Source of the DNA: Crocinitomicaceae bacterium
GTDB taxonomy: Bacteria; Bacteroidota; Bacteroidia; Flavobacteriales_D; Crocinitomicaceae
DNA length: 64,000 nucleotides
Reading direction: 5' to 3'
Assembly (NCBI GenBank): GCA_030830895.1
Contig: JAURMC010000009.1
Location: forward strand, 62,001-126,000
This document shows, piece by piece, positions 1 through 9,600 of the stretch. The first letter of the stretch is position 1. Each line of letters starts with the position of its first letter. A program made the translations under genes and the position numbers. A model generated the notes under the pieces. That model ran no database searches. It had not been told where the DNA came from and worked only from the letters and a program-made list of their open reading frames with translations.

Positions 1-603
1 CTGTATTCGACCAGAGGTATCGAACACTTGAATGTATGGAAACATAAATTGCTCAGAGGATACGCTCCAAGTGAGTTTGCGGTGTGTATATTCAACAACT
101 GGCACTTGAATTCGAGCTAGTTTTTCTAATTTTGCCCGAACCATTAGAAGGGTGTCTCTCGAGATTTGTTTAGGTTGAATAAATGCAATGCCTTGTTTCG
201 GGGGAAACGATTTAAATGGTAAGCTTAGAATTTCTTCGGCACTGATTGCGGTCAAGGATAGTTTGCCATGGAATGGGGCACTACTGGGATGGATCAAATA
301 GTCTATTCCAGGAATTTTTTTAGTACCATTTATTTTAATTTTACATGCTCCAGGGAATCGATTTACATTAATATAAAAGGGTTGGTTTTTCCATCCATTC
401 ATCGGTACTAAGCCAATACGCTCAAATTCATTTAGTAGATAAAACCCGGCTTTATTACATCCATTATTTACATACCCACGACCATCCATAAGGGGGGAAC
501 ATAAAAGGTCTGTATGAGTTTTCGCATTAGAAGTTAAATTCCGTTGAGACCAACAAGTAAGCAATATTCCAAAAACGCAAGGAAGTAAGGTAAGTTTAAG
601 CAT
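1..603 (-). CDS. M28-family (aminopeptidase-like) peptidase, N-terminal part, cut by window edge
   Basis: An open frame of 201 codons runs from an ATG at 603 off the left edge, so the C-terminal part is missing. A short hydrophobic leader ending near LLTCWS suggests a secreted protein or lipoprotein. The segment after it, with SPLMDGRGYVNNGCNKAG and then FERIGL, matches the usual N-terminus of M28 zinc aminopeptidases (LxSPxMxGRxxGTxGxxxAxxYIxxxFxxIGL). The rest of the visible part resembles the domain inserted before the catalytic core. The zinc-binding residues would lie outside the window, so activity cannot be judged. The start overlaps the end of the upstream gene by 8 bases, which suggests translational coupling. 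Confidence 0.7.
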   Translation of the reverse strand, partial: MLKLTLLPCVFGILLTCWSQRNLTSNAKTHTDLLCSPLMDGRGYVNNGCNKAGFYLLNEFERIGLVPMNGWKNQPFYINVNRFPGACKIKINGTKKIPGIDYLIHPSSAPFHGKLSLTAISAEEILSLPFKSFPPKQGIAFIQPKQISRDTLLMVRAKLEKLARIQVPVVEYTHRKLTWSVSSEQFMFPYIQVFDTSGRIQ

Positions 604-1330
604 ATTTAGCTACAACTTTTTCAATGAATTTTTTTAATGTGTCTTGGTTTGCCGTAACCCATTCATTGGTAACAGATAAATAATTTAATGTAGGCATTAA
701 TTCTTGAATGCTTGAATTGGCATCAATTTGTTTTATAGCAGCCCCAAAGGAATCACTTGAGCCCTTGAAGAGATCGTTGATGAATGTTATTTTTTCTTTT
801 AAAGAGTAGTTTCCATTGAGTTTATCGATCTTTTCATGTTTTCCATAAGACTGGGAGATTATTTCCATTAAATCCATTGTATCCGAGGATCCCATTGGGA
901 TTTCAGCCTGAAACCCTTGGCCTTCAGAGTCAGATTCCACCGTTACATTTTCGACTATTTCTGATAATGATTCTTGGTGTTCTATTGAGTCATCAATGTC
1001 TTTCATGGTTTCTTGTTCCTGTTCTTTGGATAATGGGAATTCCGTCGTCTCTTCTTTCGGCACGTTTTGAATATTATGATCTTGGTTTACAGCTTCATCA
1101 CTAAACAAATCCGTAGTGGCGGATTCGTTATCTTTAGCAAGGTCAATTTCGGGAAAATCCTCTGTTACCGGTTTAAAGAGCCCAGCTTCGTAGGCCTTGT
1201 AGCGTATAATAAACAGATTTTCGAGCAATTCCTGGGCGGTGGCAATCGCCCGATCTATGGATTTTGCATCACCCGACCCAGAGGTGAATTCTTGGATTTC
1301 CTCAATTAATCTTTTGCCTATGGTTTCCAT
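596..1330 (-). CDS. conserved hypothetical protein, acidic central linker
   Basis: A 244-residue cytoplasmic-looking protein with no signal peptide or membrane segment. The N-terminal 60 residues are probably helical. Residues about 65-150 are a low-complexity acidic linker rich in E, D, S and Q. The C-terminal 90 residues (SLKEKITFINDLFKGSSDSF and following) form a compact, more conserved-looking helical domain that I associate with uncharacterised Bacteroidota proteins. No catalytic motif is visible. It is divergently transcribed from tdk, and a TAnnTTTG box lies 29 bases upstream of the ATG. It overlaps the downstream peptidase gene by 8 bases. Function unknown. Confidence 0.75.
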   Translation of the reverse strand: METIGKRLIEEIQEFTSGSGDAKSIDRAIATAQELLENLFIIRYKAYEAGLFKPVTEDFPEIDLAKDNESATTDLFSDEAVNQDHNIQNVPKEETTEFPLSKEQEQETMKDIDDSIEHQESLSEIVENVTVESDSEGQGFQAEIPMGSSDTMDLMEIISQSYGKHEKIDKLNGNYSLKEKITFINDLFKGSSDSFGAAIKQIDANSSIQELMPTLNYLSVTNEWVTANQDTLKKFIEKVVAKYA

Positions 1331-1359
1331 ATTATTAACAATTTAAAAAAGTATGTGAA

Positions 1360-1367
1360 CAAATTTA
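1360..1367 (-). promoter_or_regulatory. Bacteroidota -7 box for the 244-residue hypothetical gene
   Basis: The minus strand reads TAAATTTG, a match to the Bacteroidota -7 consensus TAnnTTTG, 29 bases before the ATG at 1330. No clear TTG -33 element is seen. It lies in the 103-base divergent region shared with tdk. Confidence 0.4.
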
Positions 1368-1414
1368 CTTGCTTATCTTATTACTTATCTCCTCGAATTA
1401 AGTTTTAATTCAAT

Positions 1415-1422
1415 TAAATTTG
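1415..1422 (+). promoter_or_regulatory. Bacteroidota -7 box for tdk
   Basis: The plus strand reads TAAATTTG, matching TAnnTTTG, 11 bases before the tdk ATG at 1434. The predicted transcript would have a very short leader. No obvious -33 TTG is visible. Confidence 0.4.
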
Positions 1423-1433
1423 TTAAAAACAAA

Positions 1434-2015
1434 ATGCCTATGTTTCTTGAACAATTTCCAACTGAACATAAAACCAATGGATGGGTCGAAGTGATTTGTG
1501 GTTCTATGTTTTCTGGTAAAACGGAGGAGTTAATTCGTCGTGTAAAAAGAACTCAATTTGCCAATCAGAAAATGATTTTATTTAAACCTGAAATTGATAA
1601 GCGTTATAGCGAGGAGGATGTTGTAAGCCACCAAGGAACAGCTGCGCCAGCAATAATGGTTTCTACTTCTGCTCAAATTTTAGATATTGTTACGGATGAG
1701 CGAATAGTAGCCATAGATGAAGCTCAATTTTTTGATGAGGGTATTGTTGAGGTGTGTTCGATTCTTGCTAATCGTGGAATCCGTGTTATCTGCGCAGGTT
1801 TGGATATGGATTATTTAGGAAATCCATTCGGCCCGATGCCCTCCTTGCTTGCAATCGCAGAATATGTCACAAAAGTTCATGCCATTTGTGTTTCTTGCGG
1901 AAACTTAGCGCAGTTTTCATATCGATTTTCTGAAGAATCGGGTCAAGTATTAGTAGGTGCGGTTGAGCGATACAAGCCGTTGTGCCGTTCCTGTTTTAAT
2001 TTAGTAACACATTGA
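1434..2015 (+). CDS. tdk: thymidine kinase (type II)
   Basis: A 193-residue enzyme of pyrimidine salvage that phosphorylates thymidine to dTMP with ATP. Walker A motif GSMFSGKT is at residues 23-30, followed by the family-typical EELIRR. The Walker B/catalytic segment DEAQFF is at 95-100. Paired cysteines (CVSCG near 151 and CRSC near the C-terminus) form the structural zinc site of type II thymidine kinases. Length is typical of the family. The ATG at 1434 lies 11 bases after a TAnnTTTG box; an ATG two codons later is also possible. The stop overlaps the TTG start of murF-alr (TTGA), so the two genes are probably cotranslated. Confidence 0.95.
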   Translation: MPMFLEQFPTEHKTNGWVEVICGSMFSGKTEELIRRVKRTQFANQKMILFKPEIDKRYSEEDVVSHQGTAAPAIMVSTSAQILDIVTDERIVAIDEAQFFDEGIVEVCSILANRGIRVICAGLDMDYLGNPFGPMPSLLAIAEYVTKVHAICVSCGNLAQFSYRFSEESGQVLVGAVERYKPLCRSCFNLVTH

Positions 2016-4276
2016 AATTAAACTATTGGTCTACAGATTTCATTCAATGGATACAACCTAAAAAAGTATTAGGGTCAACAACCCTCCCCATTGATTTTGT
2101 AAGCATCGATACGCGAAATTTAATTGGTGCTGAACATGGTTGTTTCATTGCCTTACCGGGTAGTTTTCGCTCAGGATTGCAATTTGTTGATGCAGCTTAC
2201 GAAAAGAATATTAGGGTATTCATTATGACTGAGCCACCCACCATTCAGCATTCCGATGCGGTTTATTTGCTTGTAGAGGACCCAATATATGCCTTGCAAA
2301 CCTTGGCGAGTGTCCATCGTTCTAAGATGGATTTCCCAATCCTTGCTATTGCTGGAAAAAACGGAAAAACAACGGTAAAAGAATGGCTTTATGAACTCAT
2401 TAAATCTTATTATCGTGTGGTCCGGAGCCCAAAGAGCTATAATTCTCAAATCGGGGTTCCATTATCCTTACTGGAGCTTTCAAGGGAGGCTAATTTTGGA
2501 ATTTTTGAAGTAGGATTTTCCTCTCCGCAAGAATTAAGGATCCTTTATAATTTAATCCACCCAACCCATTTTTTGGTAACTAGCTTCTTCCATGAAGAAG
2601 CAACGGATCGTGAGCTAATGGAATTATTGGAGCTTGTAGGAAGTGGATTTACTTGGGGTCCTTGTGAGGCATGTCCACCAGAAGTAGTGCTGTTGGATGA
2701 GGAATTTGCTCGCCCTGAATTAGAGTATTTTACTTTCAATGACGCCGTTTCTATTAAGGCAGCAGCAATTGCTGTAGGTATTTCAAAGCACTTAGGCATT
2801 CCTTCTGAACATATCTGTAATCAAGTGTCCGCTTTACAGCGTTTGGCATTGCGAATGGAATCGTTCAATGGTAAAAACAATACCCTTATATTGAACGATA
2901 CGTATAATTTGGACATTGATGCGTTTAAGTATTCTTTAGCCTATTGGGCAACTTTAGATCCTTCTAGGCCCCATGGCATATACGTTGGCTTAGACACAAG
3001 CTCTTTAGAAAAGAAAAGTCAGTTAGAAGCTCTTATTAAACCTTATTGCCCAGATTTTTTGGCAATTTGCGATCCCTCCTCATTGCCCACTACTATTCCG
3101 GAAAATTCGATTATTCTGCTTAAAGGTACGCGTAAAGCGAAAATGGAAAAATTTGCAGCCCTCTTACGTGAAAAACAGCATCAAACTATTCTTGAAATCA
3201 ATTTAACAGCATTGCGAAATAACTTGGTAACCTTTAAAAAGCTTATTAATCCCGAGGTGAAACTTTTAGCGATGGTTAAGGCACAATCCTATGGTTCTGG
3301 CTTAGAAAGGTTAGCTGAGTTTTTGGAAGCGCAAGGCATCGATTATTTAGGTGTAGCGTTCACTTCAGAGGGGGTTACATTGCGTAAAGCTGGAATTAAA
3401 ACACCGATCTTAGTGTTGAATCCAGATCCAAACAGTTATACGGATTGTATTGCCTACGAATTAGAACCTACGATATTCACGTTTCGTCAAGCAGATTTAT
3501 TTATTCGAGCCTTGATAGACCAGAATATTAGACAATACCCTATTCACATTGAAGTTGATACGGGTATGCGAAGGTTAGGATTTGACCCTTCAGAGATTAA
3601 AGACTTGGTAGAATTATGTCAAGCGCAGCCTGAAATTTACATTAAGGGTGTTTTTTCTCATTTTGTAGAATCAGATCAAAAAGAAAATCAGGACTTTAGC
3701 CTTAATCAAATCAATCGTTTTAAGGAGGTTGTTTCAGAAATTAAACAGCATGTTTCACATGAGCTTTTGTGCCACTTGGCGAATTCTGAAGGTATCGTGA
3801 ATTATCCAGAATCACATTTCAACATGGTGCGTCTTGGTTTGGGGATGTTTGGTCTGACGAATTCCCGAATAAAAAATCAATTACAACCCGTAATGGCCTG
3901 GAAAAGTGTAGTCTCGCAGATCAAGCACGTTAATAAAGGAGAAAGTGTCAGTTATTCCCGAAGCTTTATTGCCGGTCAAGACATGAAAATAGCCATCATT
4001 CCTTTGGGCTATGGAGACGGTTTTTCACGAACCCTTAGTAATGGTAAAGGGGGATTGTATATTCAAGGAAAACGTTGCCCAGTTGTAGGATTAGTATGTA
4101 TGGATATGATTATGGTCGATGTGTCACTAATAAAAGATTTGAAAGAAGGGGATGAGGTCGTGGTATTCGATAACGCGGTATCATTGGAAGCGTTAGCTAA
4201 TCAAATGAATACAATTCCATATGAAGTTATGACGGGTATTTCTGAACGGGTCCATCGAGTTTATTTTACTGAATAG
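2012..4276 (+). CDS. murF-alr: bifunctional MurF (UDP-MurNAc-tripeptide:D-Ala-D-Ala ligase) / alanine racemase
   Basis: A 754-residue fusion, typical of Bacteroidota, that makes D-alanine and adds D-Ala-D-Ala to the peptidoglycan precursor. The MurF half (about 1-385) has the Mur ligase ATP loop [11 protein letters not shown] near 115 and a LNDTYN segment near 293. The racemase half (about 390-754) has the PLP lysine in [11 protein letters not shown] near 422, the catalytic tyrosine in VSYSRSF near 647, and typical GYGDGFSR and VCMDMIMVD blocks. The start is TTG: no in-frame ATG occurs before the conserved N-terminus. Family fusions I recall are usually over 800 residues; the shortening is in the MurF central domain, where the usual TNIGxAH block reads TSFFHEE. 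The racemase half looks intact. Confidence 0.9.
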   Translation: MKLNYWSTDFIQWIQPKKVLGSTTLPIDFVSIDTRNLIGAEHGCFIALPGSFRSGLQFVDAAYEKNIRVFIMTEPPTIQHSDAVYLLVEDPIYALQTLASVHRSKMDFPILAIAGKNGKTTVKEWLYELIKSYYRVVRSPKSYNSQIGVPLSLLELSREANFGIFEVGFSSPQELRILYNLIHPTHFLVTSFFHEEATDRELMELLELVGSGFTWGPCEACPPEVVLLDEEFARPELEYFTFNDAVSIKAAAIAVGISKHLGIPSEHICNQVSALQRLALRMESFNGKNNTLILNDTYNLDIDAFKYSLAYWATLDPSRPHGIYVGLDTSSLEKKSQLEALIKPYCPDFLAICDPSSLPTTIPENSIILLKGTRKAKMEKFAALLREKQHQTILEINLTALRNNLVTFKKLINPEVKLLAMVKAQSYGSGLERLAEFLEAQGIDYLGVAFTSEGVTLRKAGIKTPILVLNPDPNSYTDCIAYELEPTIFTFRQADLFIRALIDQNIRQYPIHIEVDTGMRRLGFDPSEIKDLVELCQAQPEIYIKGVFSHFVESDQKENQDFSLNQINRFKEVVSEIKQHVSHELLCHLANSEGIVNYPESHFNMVRLGLGMFGLTNSRIKNQLQPVMAWKSVVSQIKHVNKGESVSYSRSFIAGQDMKIAIIPLGYGDGFSRTLSNGKGGLYIQGKRCPVVGLVCMDMIMVDVSLIKDLKEGDEVVVFDNAVSLEALANQMNTIPYEVMTGISERVHRVYFTE

Positions 4277-4313
4277 TATTACCTTTGAGTTGTATGATAC
4301 GAATATAATCTAA

Positions 4314-5327
4314 GTGGTTTCAGGTATTCAAGTAAAATTATTCGAGCTGATTAAACAATCATTACGAGAAGACGAATCTATAGGATTAGTTGTTTCGGAG
4401 GTACTTTCATTGAGTACTGATGCCGTTTATAGAAGAATTCGTCAAGAAACAATCATGACTATTGAAGAGGCGCGCAAACTATGTGTTCATTTTAATATTT
4501 CGTTTGATGCACTAATGGACATGAAGGCTGGAAATGCGATATTTTCATACCAGAATCTTAAAGAAGGACAATTTACAATAGAAAAATATTTAGAAGGGAT
4601 TTTGAATGGCTTAAGTCGCCTAAAATCGGCAAAGGATGCAACCATTTATCTAAGTGTTAACAACGTGCACTTTTTCCAAGCATTAAATTTTCCTCAAATA
4701 ATCCGTTTTCGTTTGTTTTTTTGGGCAAAAACGCACCTCATGTTACCTGAATTTAAATCAAAGCGGTTTGCACATGAAAAAATAAGTAGTGAAGCATTTT
4801 ATATGGGAAGAGAAATATTGTCGGCTTACAATCGGATTCCAACGAAGGAAATTGTGGATGAAGAAATGATGCACGGGTTTTTGAAACAAGTTTTATATTA
4901 TTTGGAGTCAAATTTGTTTGAAGATCCTAATTATGCTATTTTTCTTGCCGACCGTGTAGTGATGTTATATGAACATTATATGGTTCAAGCAGAAACAGGA
5001 AAAAAATTTATTTATGGGAACGAAAAACCAAGTTCTGGTAACGAATTAAATGTTTTTTTAACCGGAACAGTCAATACAGACTCCACCATCTTATATGAAA
5101 CATCAAAAACAAGTGGGGTTTATCTAACCCATAATATCATGAACTATTTACACACTATGGATGAGGAATATGTTGCCGATTCAAAATGTATTTTGCAACG
5201 GCAAATTGAAAACTCGAGTCCTTTAAGCCAGGTTAACGCAAAGCAACGAAGTCAATACTTTTATTCGATGCATCAATTAGTAGGTAAATATAAGCAGCGC
5301 TTTGAGAATATCATTAATAATGAATAA
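4314..5327 (+). CDS. HTH-domain regulatory protein, helical C-terminal region
   Basis: A 337-residue protein whose first 70 residues look like a Cro/CI- or BetR-type helix-turn-helix: a helix, LSLSTDAVYRRIRQE as the turn and recognition helix, then IEEARKLCVHFNIS. The remaining 260 residues are helical, with no receiver, kinase or ligand-binding motif I recognise; a sensing or dimerisation role is possible. The start is GTG, directly after an in-frame stop, so the true start cannot be further upstream. It ends 2 bases before a membrane-protein gene, suggesting a two-gene operon and a regulator-membrane partner relationship. Target genes are unknown. Confidence 0.7.
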   Translation: MVSGIQVKLFELIKQSLREDESIGLVVSEVLSLSTDAVYRRIRQETIMTIEEARKLCVHFNISFDALMDMKAGNAIFSYQNLKEGQFTIEKYLEGILNGLSRLKSAKDATIYLSVNNVHFFQALNFPQIIRFRLFFWAKTHLMLPEFKSKRFAHEKISSEAFYMGREILSAYNRIPTKEIVDEEMMHGFLKQVLYYLESNLFEDPNYAIFLADRVVMLYEHYMVQAETGKKFIYGNEKPSSGNELNVFLTGTVNTDSTILYETSKTSGVYLTHNIMNYLHTMDEEYVADSKCILQRQIENSSPLSQVNAKQRSQYFYSMHQLVGKYKQRFENIINNE

Positions 5328-5329
5328 CC

Positions 5330-6046
5330 ATGAGGATTGGCGCTGATTTTGAAAAAATACCTTGGGATTTTTGTGGTTATCATTTACTTGAACCGAATGC
5401 ATTGCTCGGTGATTCTTTGCTTTTCGCTTATTCTTTGTTCGTATTTTATCGATTAAAACCCTTTAATTCCAACTCATTTATTCGGCATTGGAGAAAGTTT
5501 TTCTTGTTTTTCGCATTTTCCTTTATTTTGGGAGGATTAAGCCACGCGTTTTTTAACTATTGGCATGTCTTCGGGCGAATTCCCGCATGGATTATTGGAA
5601 TTATAGCGCCTTTTTGGGCAGAATGGGCGATGATTTCTCTATTTCCTAATCAACGACTTTTAAAAGTGTTTAAATGGATAGCATTAACTAAAACTACTGT
5701 ATTTTTTTTGGGGTTGATGATATATGTTGCATCAAATTTTTATAATCTTTCCGTACCTAAAGGCATGCGGTTTCCTACATTAAATGCCGTTTTTGGTCTA
5801 GGAGTGGCGTTATTTGGTTTGGCAATTTATTATCAGCGAGCATATACTTCATGGTTTAAATATTTTTGGATTGGTGCGTTGTTCTATGTGTTTGGAGGGC
5901 TTGCACAAGCCTTGAAAATTAATATTTCGCCCTGGTTTGATCGTAACGATTTGACCCATGTTTTTTTATATATTGGTCTTTTTATCAATTACTTAGGAAT
6001 TAGAAAAACGTTAAGTGCCACTAACAAAGCTTTAGGAATATCCTAG
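5330..6046 (+). CDS. multi-pass membrane protein, uncharacterised
   Basis: A 238-residue integral membrane protein with about seven hydrophobic segments. Histidines sit at segment ends in LGGLSHAFFNYWH (near 67-79) and DLTHVFLYIGLF (near 209-220). The seven-helix layout with His at the second and last helix recalls DUF6962-type or CREST/ceramidase-like membrane proteins, but this is a resemblance, not an identification. It begins 2 bases after the HTH gene and is probably cotranscribed with it. There is no signal peptide and no transport motif I recognise. Confidence 0.65.
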   Translation: MRIGADFEKIPWDFCGYHLLEPNALLGDSLLFAYSLFVFYRLKPFNSNSFIRHWRKFFLFFAFSFILGGLSHAFFNYWHVFGRIPAWIIGIIAPFWAEWAMISLFPNQRLLKVFKWIALTKTTVFFLGLMIYVASNFYNLSVPKGMRFPTLNAVFGLGVALFGLAIYYQRAYTSWFKYFWIGALFYVFGGLAQALKINISPWFDRNDLTHVFLYIGLFINYLGIRKTLSATNKALGIS

Positions 6047-6098
6047 TAGTTTTGAGTTTTTGCCCCCCTTCTTAAACCCTTAGCTTAAGAATCTTTTG

Positions 6099-6106
6099 TA
6101 ACTTAG
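6099..6106 (+). promoter_or_regulatory. possible -7 box for ftnA
   Basis: TAACTTAG matches TAnnTTTG at 7 of 8 positions, 17 bases before the ftnA ATG. The same octamer occurs before the collagen-like gene at 33837. Weak evidence on its own. Confidence 0.25.
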
Positions 6107-6123
6107 TTCAAAAGTATATAACT

Positions 6124-6642
6124 ATGAATAAGCAAATAGAAGCCGCTTTAAATGATCAAATTAGCAAGGAGGCATCGTCGTCTCAATATTATTTATCTAT
6201 GGCATCGTGGGCCGAAGTCAACGGACTTTCTGGAACTGCCTTTTTCATGTATTCTCATGCAGATGAAGAACGGTTTCATATGTTAAAATTGGTCAAGTTT
6301 GTAAATGAGCGCGGTGGACGTGCAGTAATTCCTAAGATTGCCCAACCGCCCTCTGATTTCGACTCCGTTCATCGAATGTTTGAATTATTATTGGCACACG
6401 AGCTTACTGTAACAGCAGCCATCAATGAAGTGGTAGATATCTGTCTTAAGGAAAAAGACTATACAACACATAATTTTATGCAATGGTATGTTTCTGAACA
6501 AATGGAAGAAGAAGCTCTTGCCCGTTCGATTTTGGATAAACTAAGGTTAATTGGAAATGAAAAAGGTGGCATGTATCTGTTTGATAGGGAAATTCTAGAA
6601 ATTGCGAATTCAACGGAAAATGCTCCAAAAATTAAGGGGTAG
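6124..6642 (+). CDS. ftnA: bacterial non-heme ferritin
   Basis: A 172-residue four-helix iron-storage protein that oxidises Fe(II) and mineralises Fe(III) in a 24-subunit shell. Ferroxidase-centre residues are present: Glu in ISKEASSSQYY near 17, the EERFH pair near 49-53, Glu in LLAHELT near 94, and Glu/Gln in SEQMEEE near 125-131. Length and the absence of haem-ligand features fit FtnA rather than bacterioferritin. The downstream sensor-cyclase gene starts inside its last 23 bases, so the two may be coupled. Confidence 0.93.
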   Translation: MNKQIEAALNDQISKEASSSQYYLSMASWAEVNGLSGTAFFMYSHADEERFHMLKLVKFVNERGGRAVIPKIAQPPSDFDSVHRMFELLLAHELTVTAAINEVVDICLKEKDYTTHNFMQWYVSEQMEEEALARSILDKLRLIGNEKGGMYLFDREILEIANSTENAPKIKG

Positions 6643-9600
6643 GAACGCATGTTTGGCAGTTCTTGCCTTCGTACTCCAAATAAATTTCTGTTTTTCTCAG
6701 ACGAAGTTAAATTTTGAGCATTACAAAATTGCGGATGGACTTTCTCAGTCAACGGTTACTTGCATCGTTGAAGATGCAAATCAGCAATTGTGGTTTGGTA
6801 CTCAAGAAGGAATAAATCGATTTGATGGGATTTCATTTGAGAGCTTTACTCGTCAGAATGCCTCAGCACTAAATAACACATACATTTATTGTAGCACTAA
6901 GGACTTTCGAAATGACCTGTGGTTTGGTACTCGTAACGGCATAGTTAAGTTTTCTTTTCGACATGGAAAATTTACTTCGTTTCTTTTCGATGCGCATCAT
7001 CCGAAAGCGGTTCAACAAATACAAAATCTTTCCCAAAATAAACTTTTATTACTCACCAATAAAAAGGAGCTTTTCGTTTATAATAAGTTATCGCATGCGC
7101 TCGTTCGAATTCATATAAGCACCCCAATTCAATCAATAGTTCGTGTGAACGAAGTAATTTATGCGTTGGGAACCAATAATGTCATTTACAAGATTACTAA
7201 AGAGGAAAAGGTCATCCGGTGGTTTTCAGAAAAGTCCACAATATATTCTATTCATGTTTCTAATAAAAAGTTATTTGTAATTACGGCAAATGAGGTGTTT
7301 ACTTTGAACCCATTGTCCTCTTCCCCTAAACGGGTTCCTTTAAATTGGAAATGGCCCGATATTAGCCCTTCCCAGATCACTTCCCTAGGTTATATGTCGG
7401 GAATTTATTATATAACTACCGCACAGCAAGGCTTAGTTACCATAAATCAACAAGGAGAAGTTACAAGACATCTGGCAGATTTGTTTCAATTAAATAAACT
7501 CAACTCCAATAATTTAAACACACTTTTTTTATCGAAGGAACATGTACTTTGGTTAGGCTCTGATAGAGGGATTTCATGTGCTCTGCTCTCAAAACCAGGA
7601 TATACAATCGTTGGAGCATCAAAAGAATTTAATAAAGGGTTGCCAAGTGAAAATGTTTGGAGTTTTGCTTCGCAAGGAGAGGAAGTATATATAGGAACTG
7701 ATTTAGGGATCACTAGGTACAATCGAAAAAACGAAGCTACTAAAAATTTTCTCAGAGATCCATCCATGAAAAAGGATGTTTCGGTAATGGATATTGTCTC
7801 AATGGCAAAGAATAAATTTCTGCTAGCGTGCTATGATGGACTATTTGAGTTTAACCCAACACGAGAAAACTCATTTCAATCAATTTCGATAAAAGACCCG
7901 GCAATAGTTGCTAAACACACGCATTTTTTTGAAGTATTTAAGTTTCAAAAAGAATATTTAGTTGGTACCTCTGCAGGTCTCTTACAATTTAATAGTTCAA
8001 ACAAAGAAATTAAAGAAATTTATGTTCCATTTCAAGACCAGGTTAGAAAAATCACCACCGATTCAAGAGGTAAATTATGGGTCTTATTTGAAACTAAAGG
8101 GCTTTATTATGGGGAATTTACTGCTACGGGATTTGTTTTAAAACCCTTTAAGTTCAATAAAAAGTTACGAGAATTATCTAGAGATCCATTTACAACTTTT
8201 ACGGCCTTAAAAAACGGAGTTTTTTTAATTGGAACAATGGGGGGAGGGGTGGCAAAAATTAATTCATTTGATGGTACTTATCAATCCATTTCAAAGGATC
8301 AAGGATTGCCAAATAATACAATTAACAGTTTGATTGCGGATCTTCATGGAAATGTTTGGGGTAGCACCAATCGGGGGTTGATATGTATAAAACGGAGCGG
8401 GATTTTGAACGCGCGAATAGAACGAAGAGGGATTCAGCCAAATGAATACAATATGAACGCAGCATTTCTTGATCATCATGGAAATATATTTTTTGGAGGA
8501 ATTTTCGGGTTTGTATATTTCCGCCCCAAGGAGGTTTTAAATACGAATTATTTACTTTACCCAATTATAACAAAAATATCATTCCATAAAAAAACGGAGC
8601 AATACCCAGATGGCTTTTTGCAAAAATCTGAACTCATAAAAAGCGCATATGAAATAAAATTACCATATAATGCGCGTGATTTTGAAGTGCGGTTTCAACC
8701 GAATTTATTATACGGCGCAAATCATGTATCATACAAATATATTCTCATTGGGGAAGAAACAGATACAATTAACATAGGTAATACAAATAAACTCGCATTT
8801 AATTCTTTGGCATCGGGCACGTATTATTTACGGCTATATTCCCGCTATGAGAATGGGCCTTGGACAGATACTCCAGCCCTTCTAACTGTAACGATTAATT
8901 CACCATTTTGGGCGACCTTCCCATTTTGGCTCGGGGTTGCTTTGTTGTTAATCTTATTAACCATATTTTATGTTCGATTTAAAGTAAATAGAGAGCGAGA
9001 ACAACGTTTTCTGCTCGAATCCTTAGTGTCTTTGCGAACGCAAGAAATTGAGGAAAAAAAGATTCAGATTGAACGTAAAAACACTCAGATTCTCCAAGAG
9101 AAAGAAAAAGTGCTGGAACAACAGAAATTGTTGTTTATTGAAAAAGAGCGCGCGGAGAAGTGGTTAAATAACGCCCTCCCTTCTCAAGCGGTAACAGAGT
9201 TAAAGGTCCATGGAAAAGTTCCCGCTAAAGCGTTTGATTCAGTATCAATTCTTTTTACGGATGTGGTTGGGTTTTCTAAAATTTCTGATTCTATTACTCC
9301 TTCAAGATTGGTTGATCGATTGGACGTATTGTTTCGAAAATTTGATCAAATTATCAAAGCAAATAACCTAGAGAAAATCAAAACCATCGGAGATGCATAC
9401 ATGGCGGTAGGGGGACTTCCAGAACAGAATTCAACACATGCTATTGATACGTGCATTGCAGGGTTACAAATACAACACTACATGCAATCAAAAAAAATCG
9501 AAGCGATTTCAAATCAAAAAGATTTTTGGGAAATTCGATTAGGAATAAATTCTGGCCCCGTTACCGCCGGGATTATTGGTTCATTAAAAATGGCTTATGA

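Noticed and set aside
6459..6752. Minus-strand open frame over the ferritin end
   Set aside because: Shadow of ftnA and the sensor gene; no conserved features.
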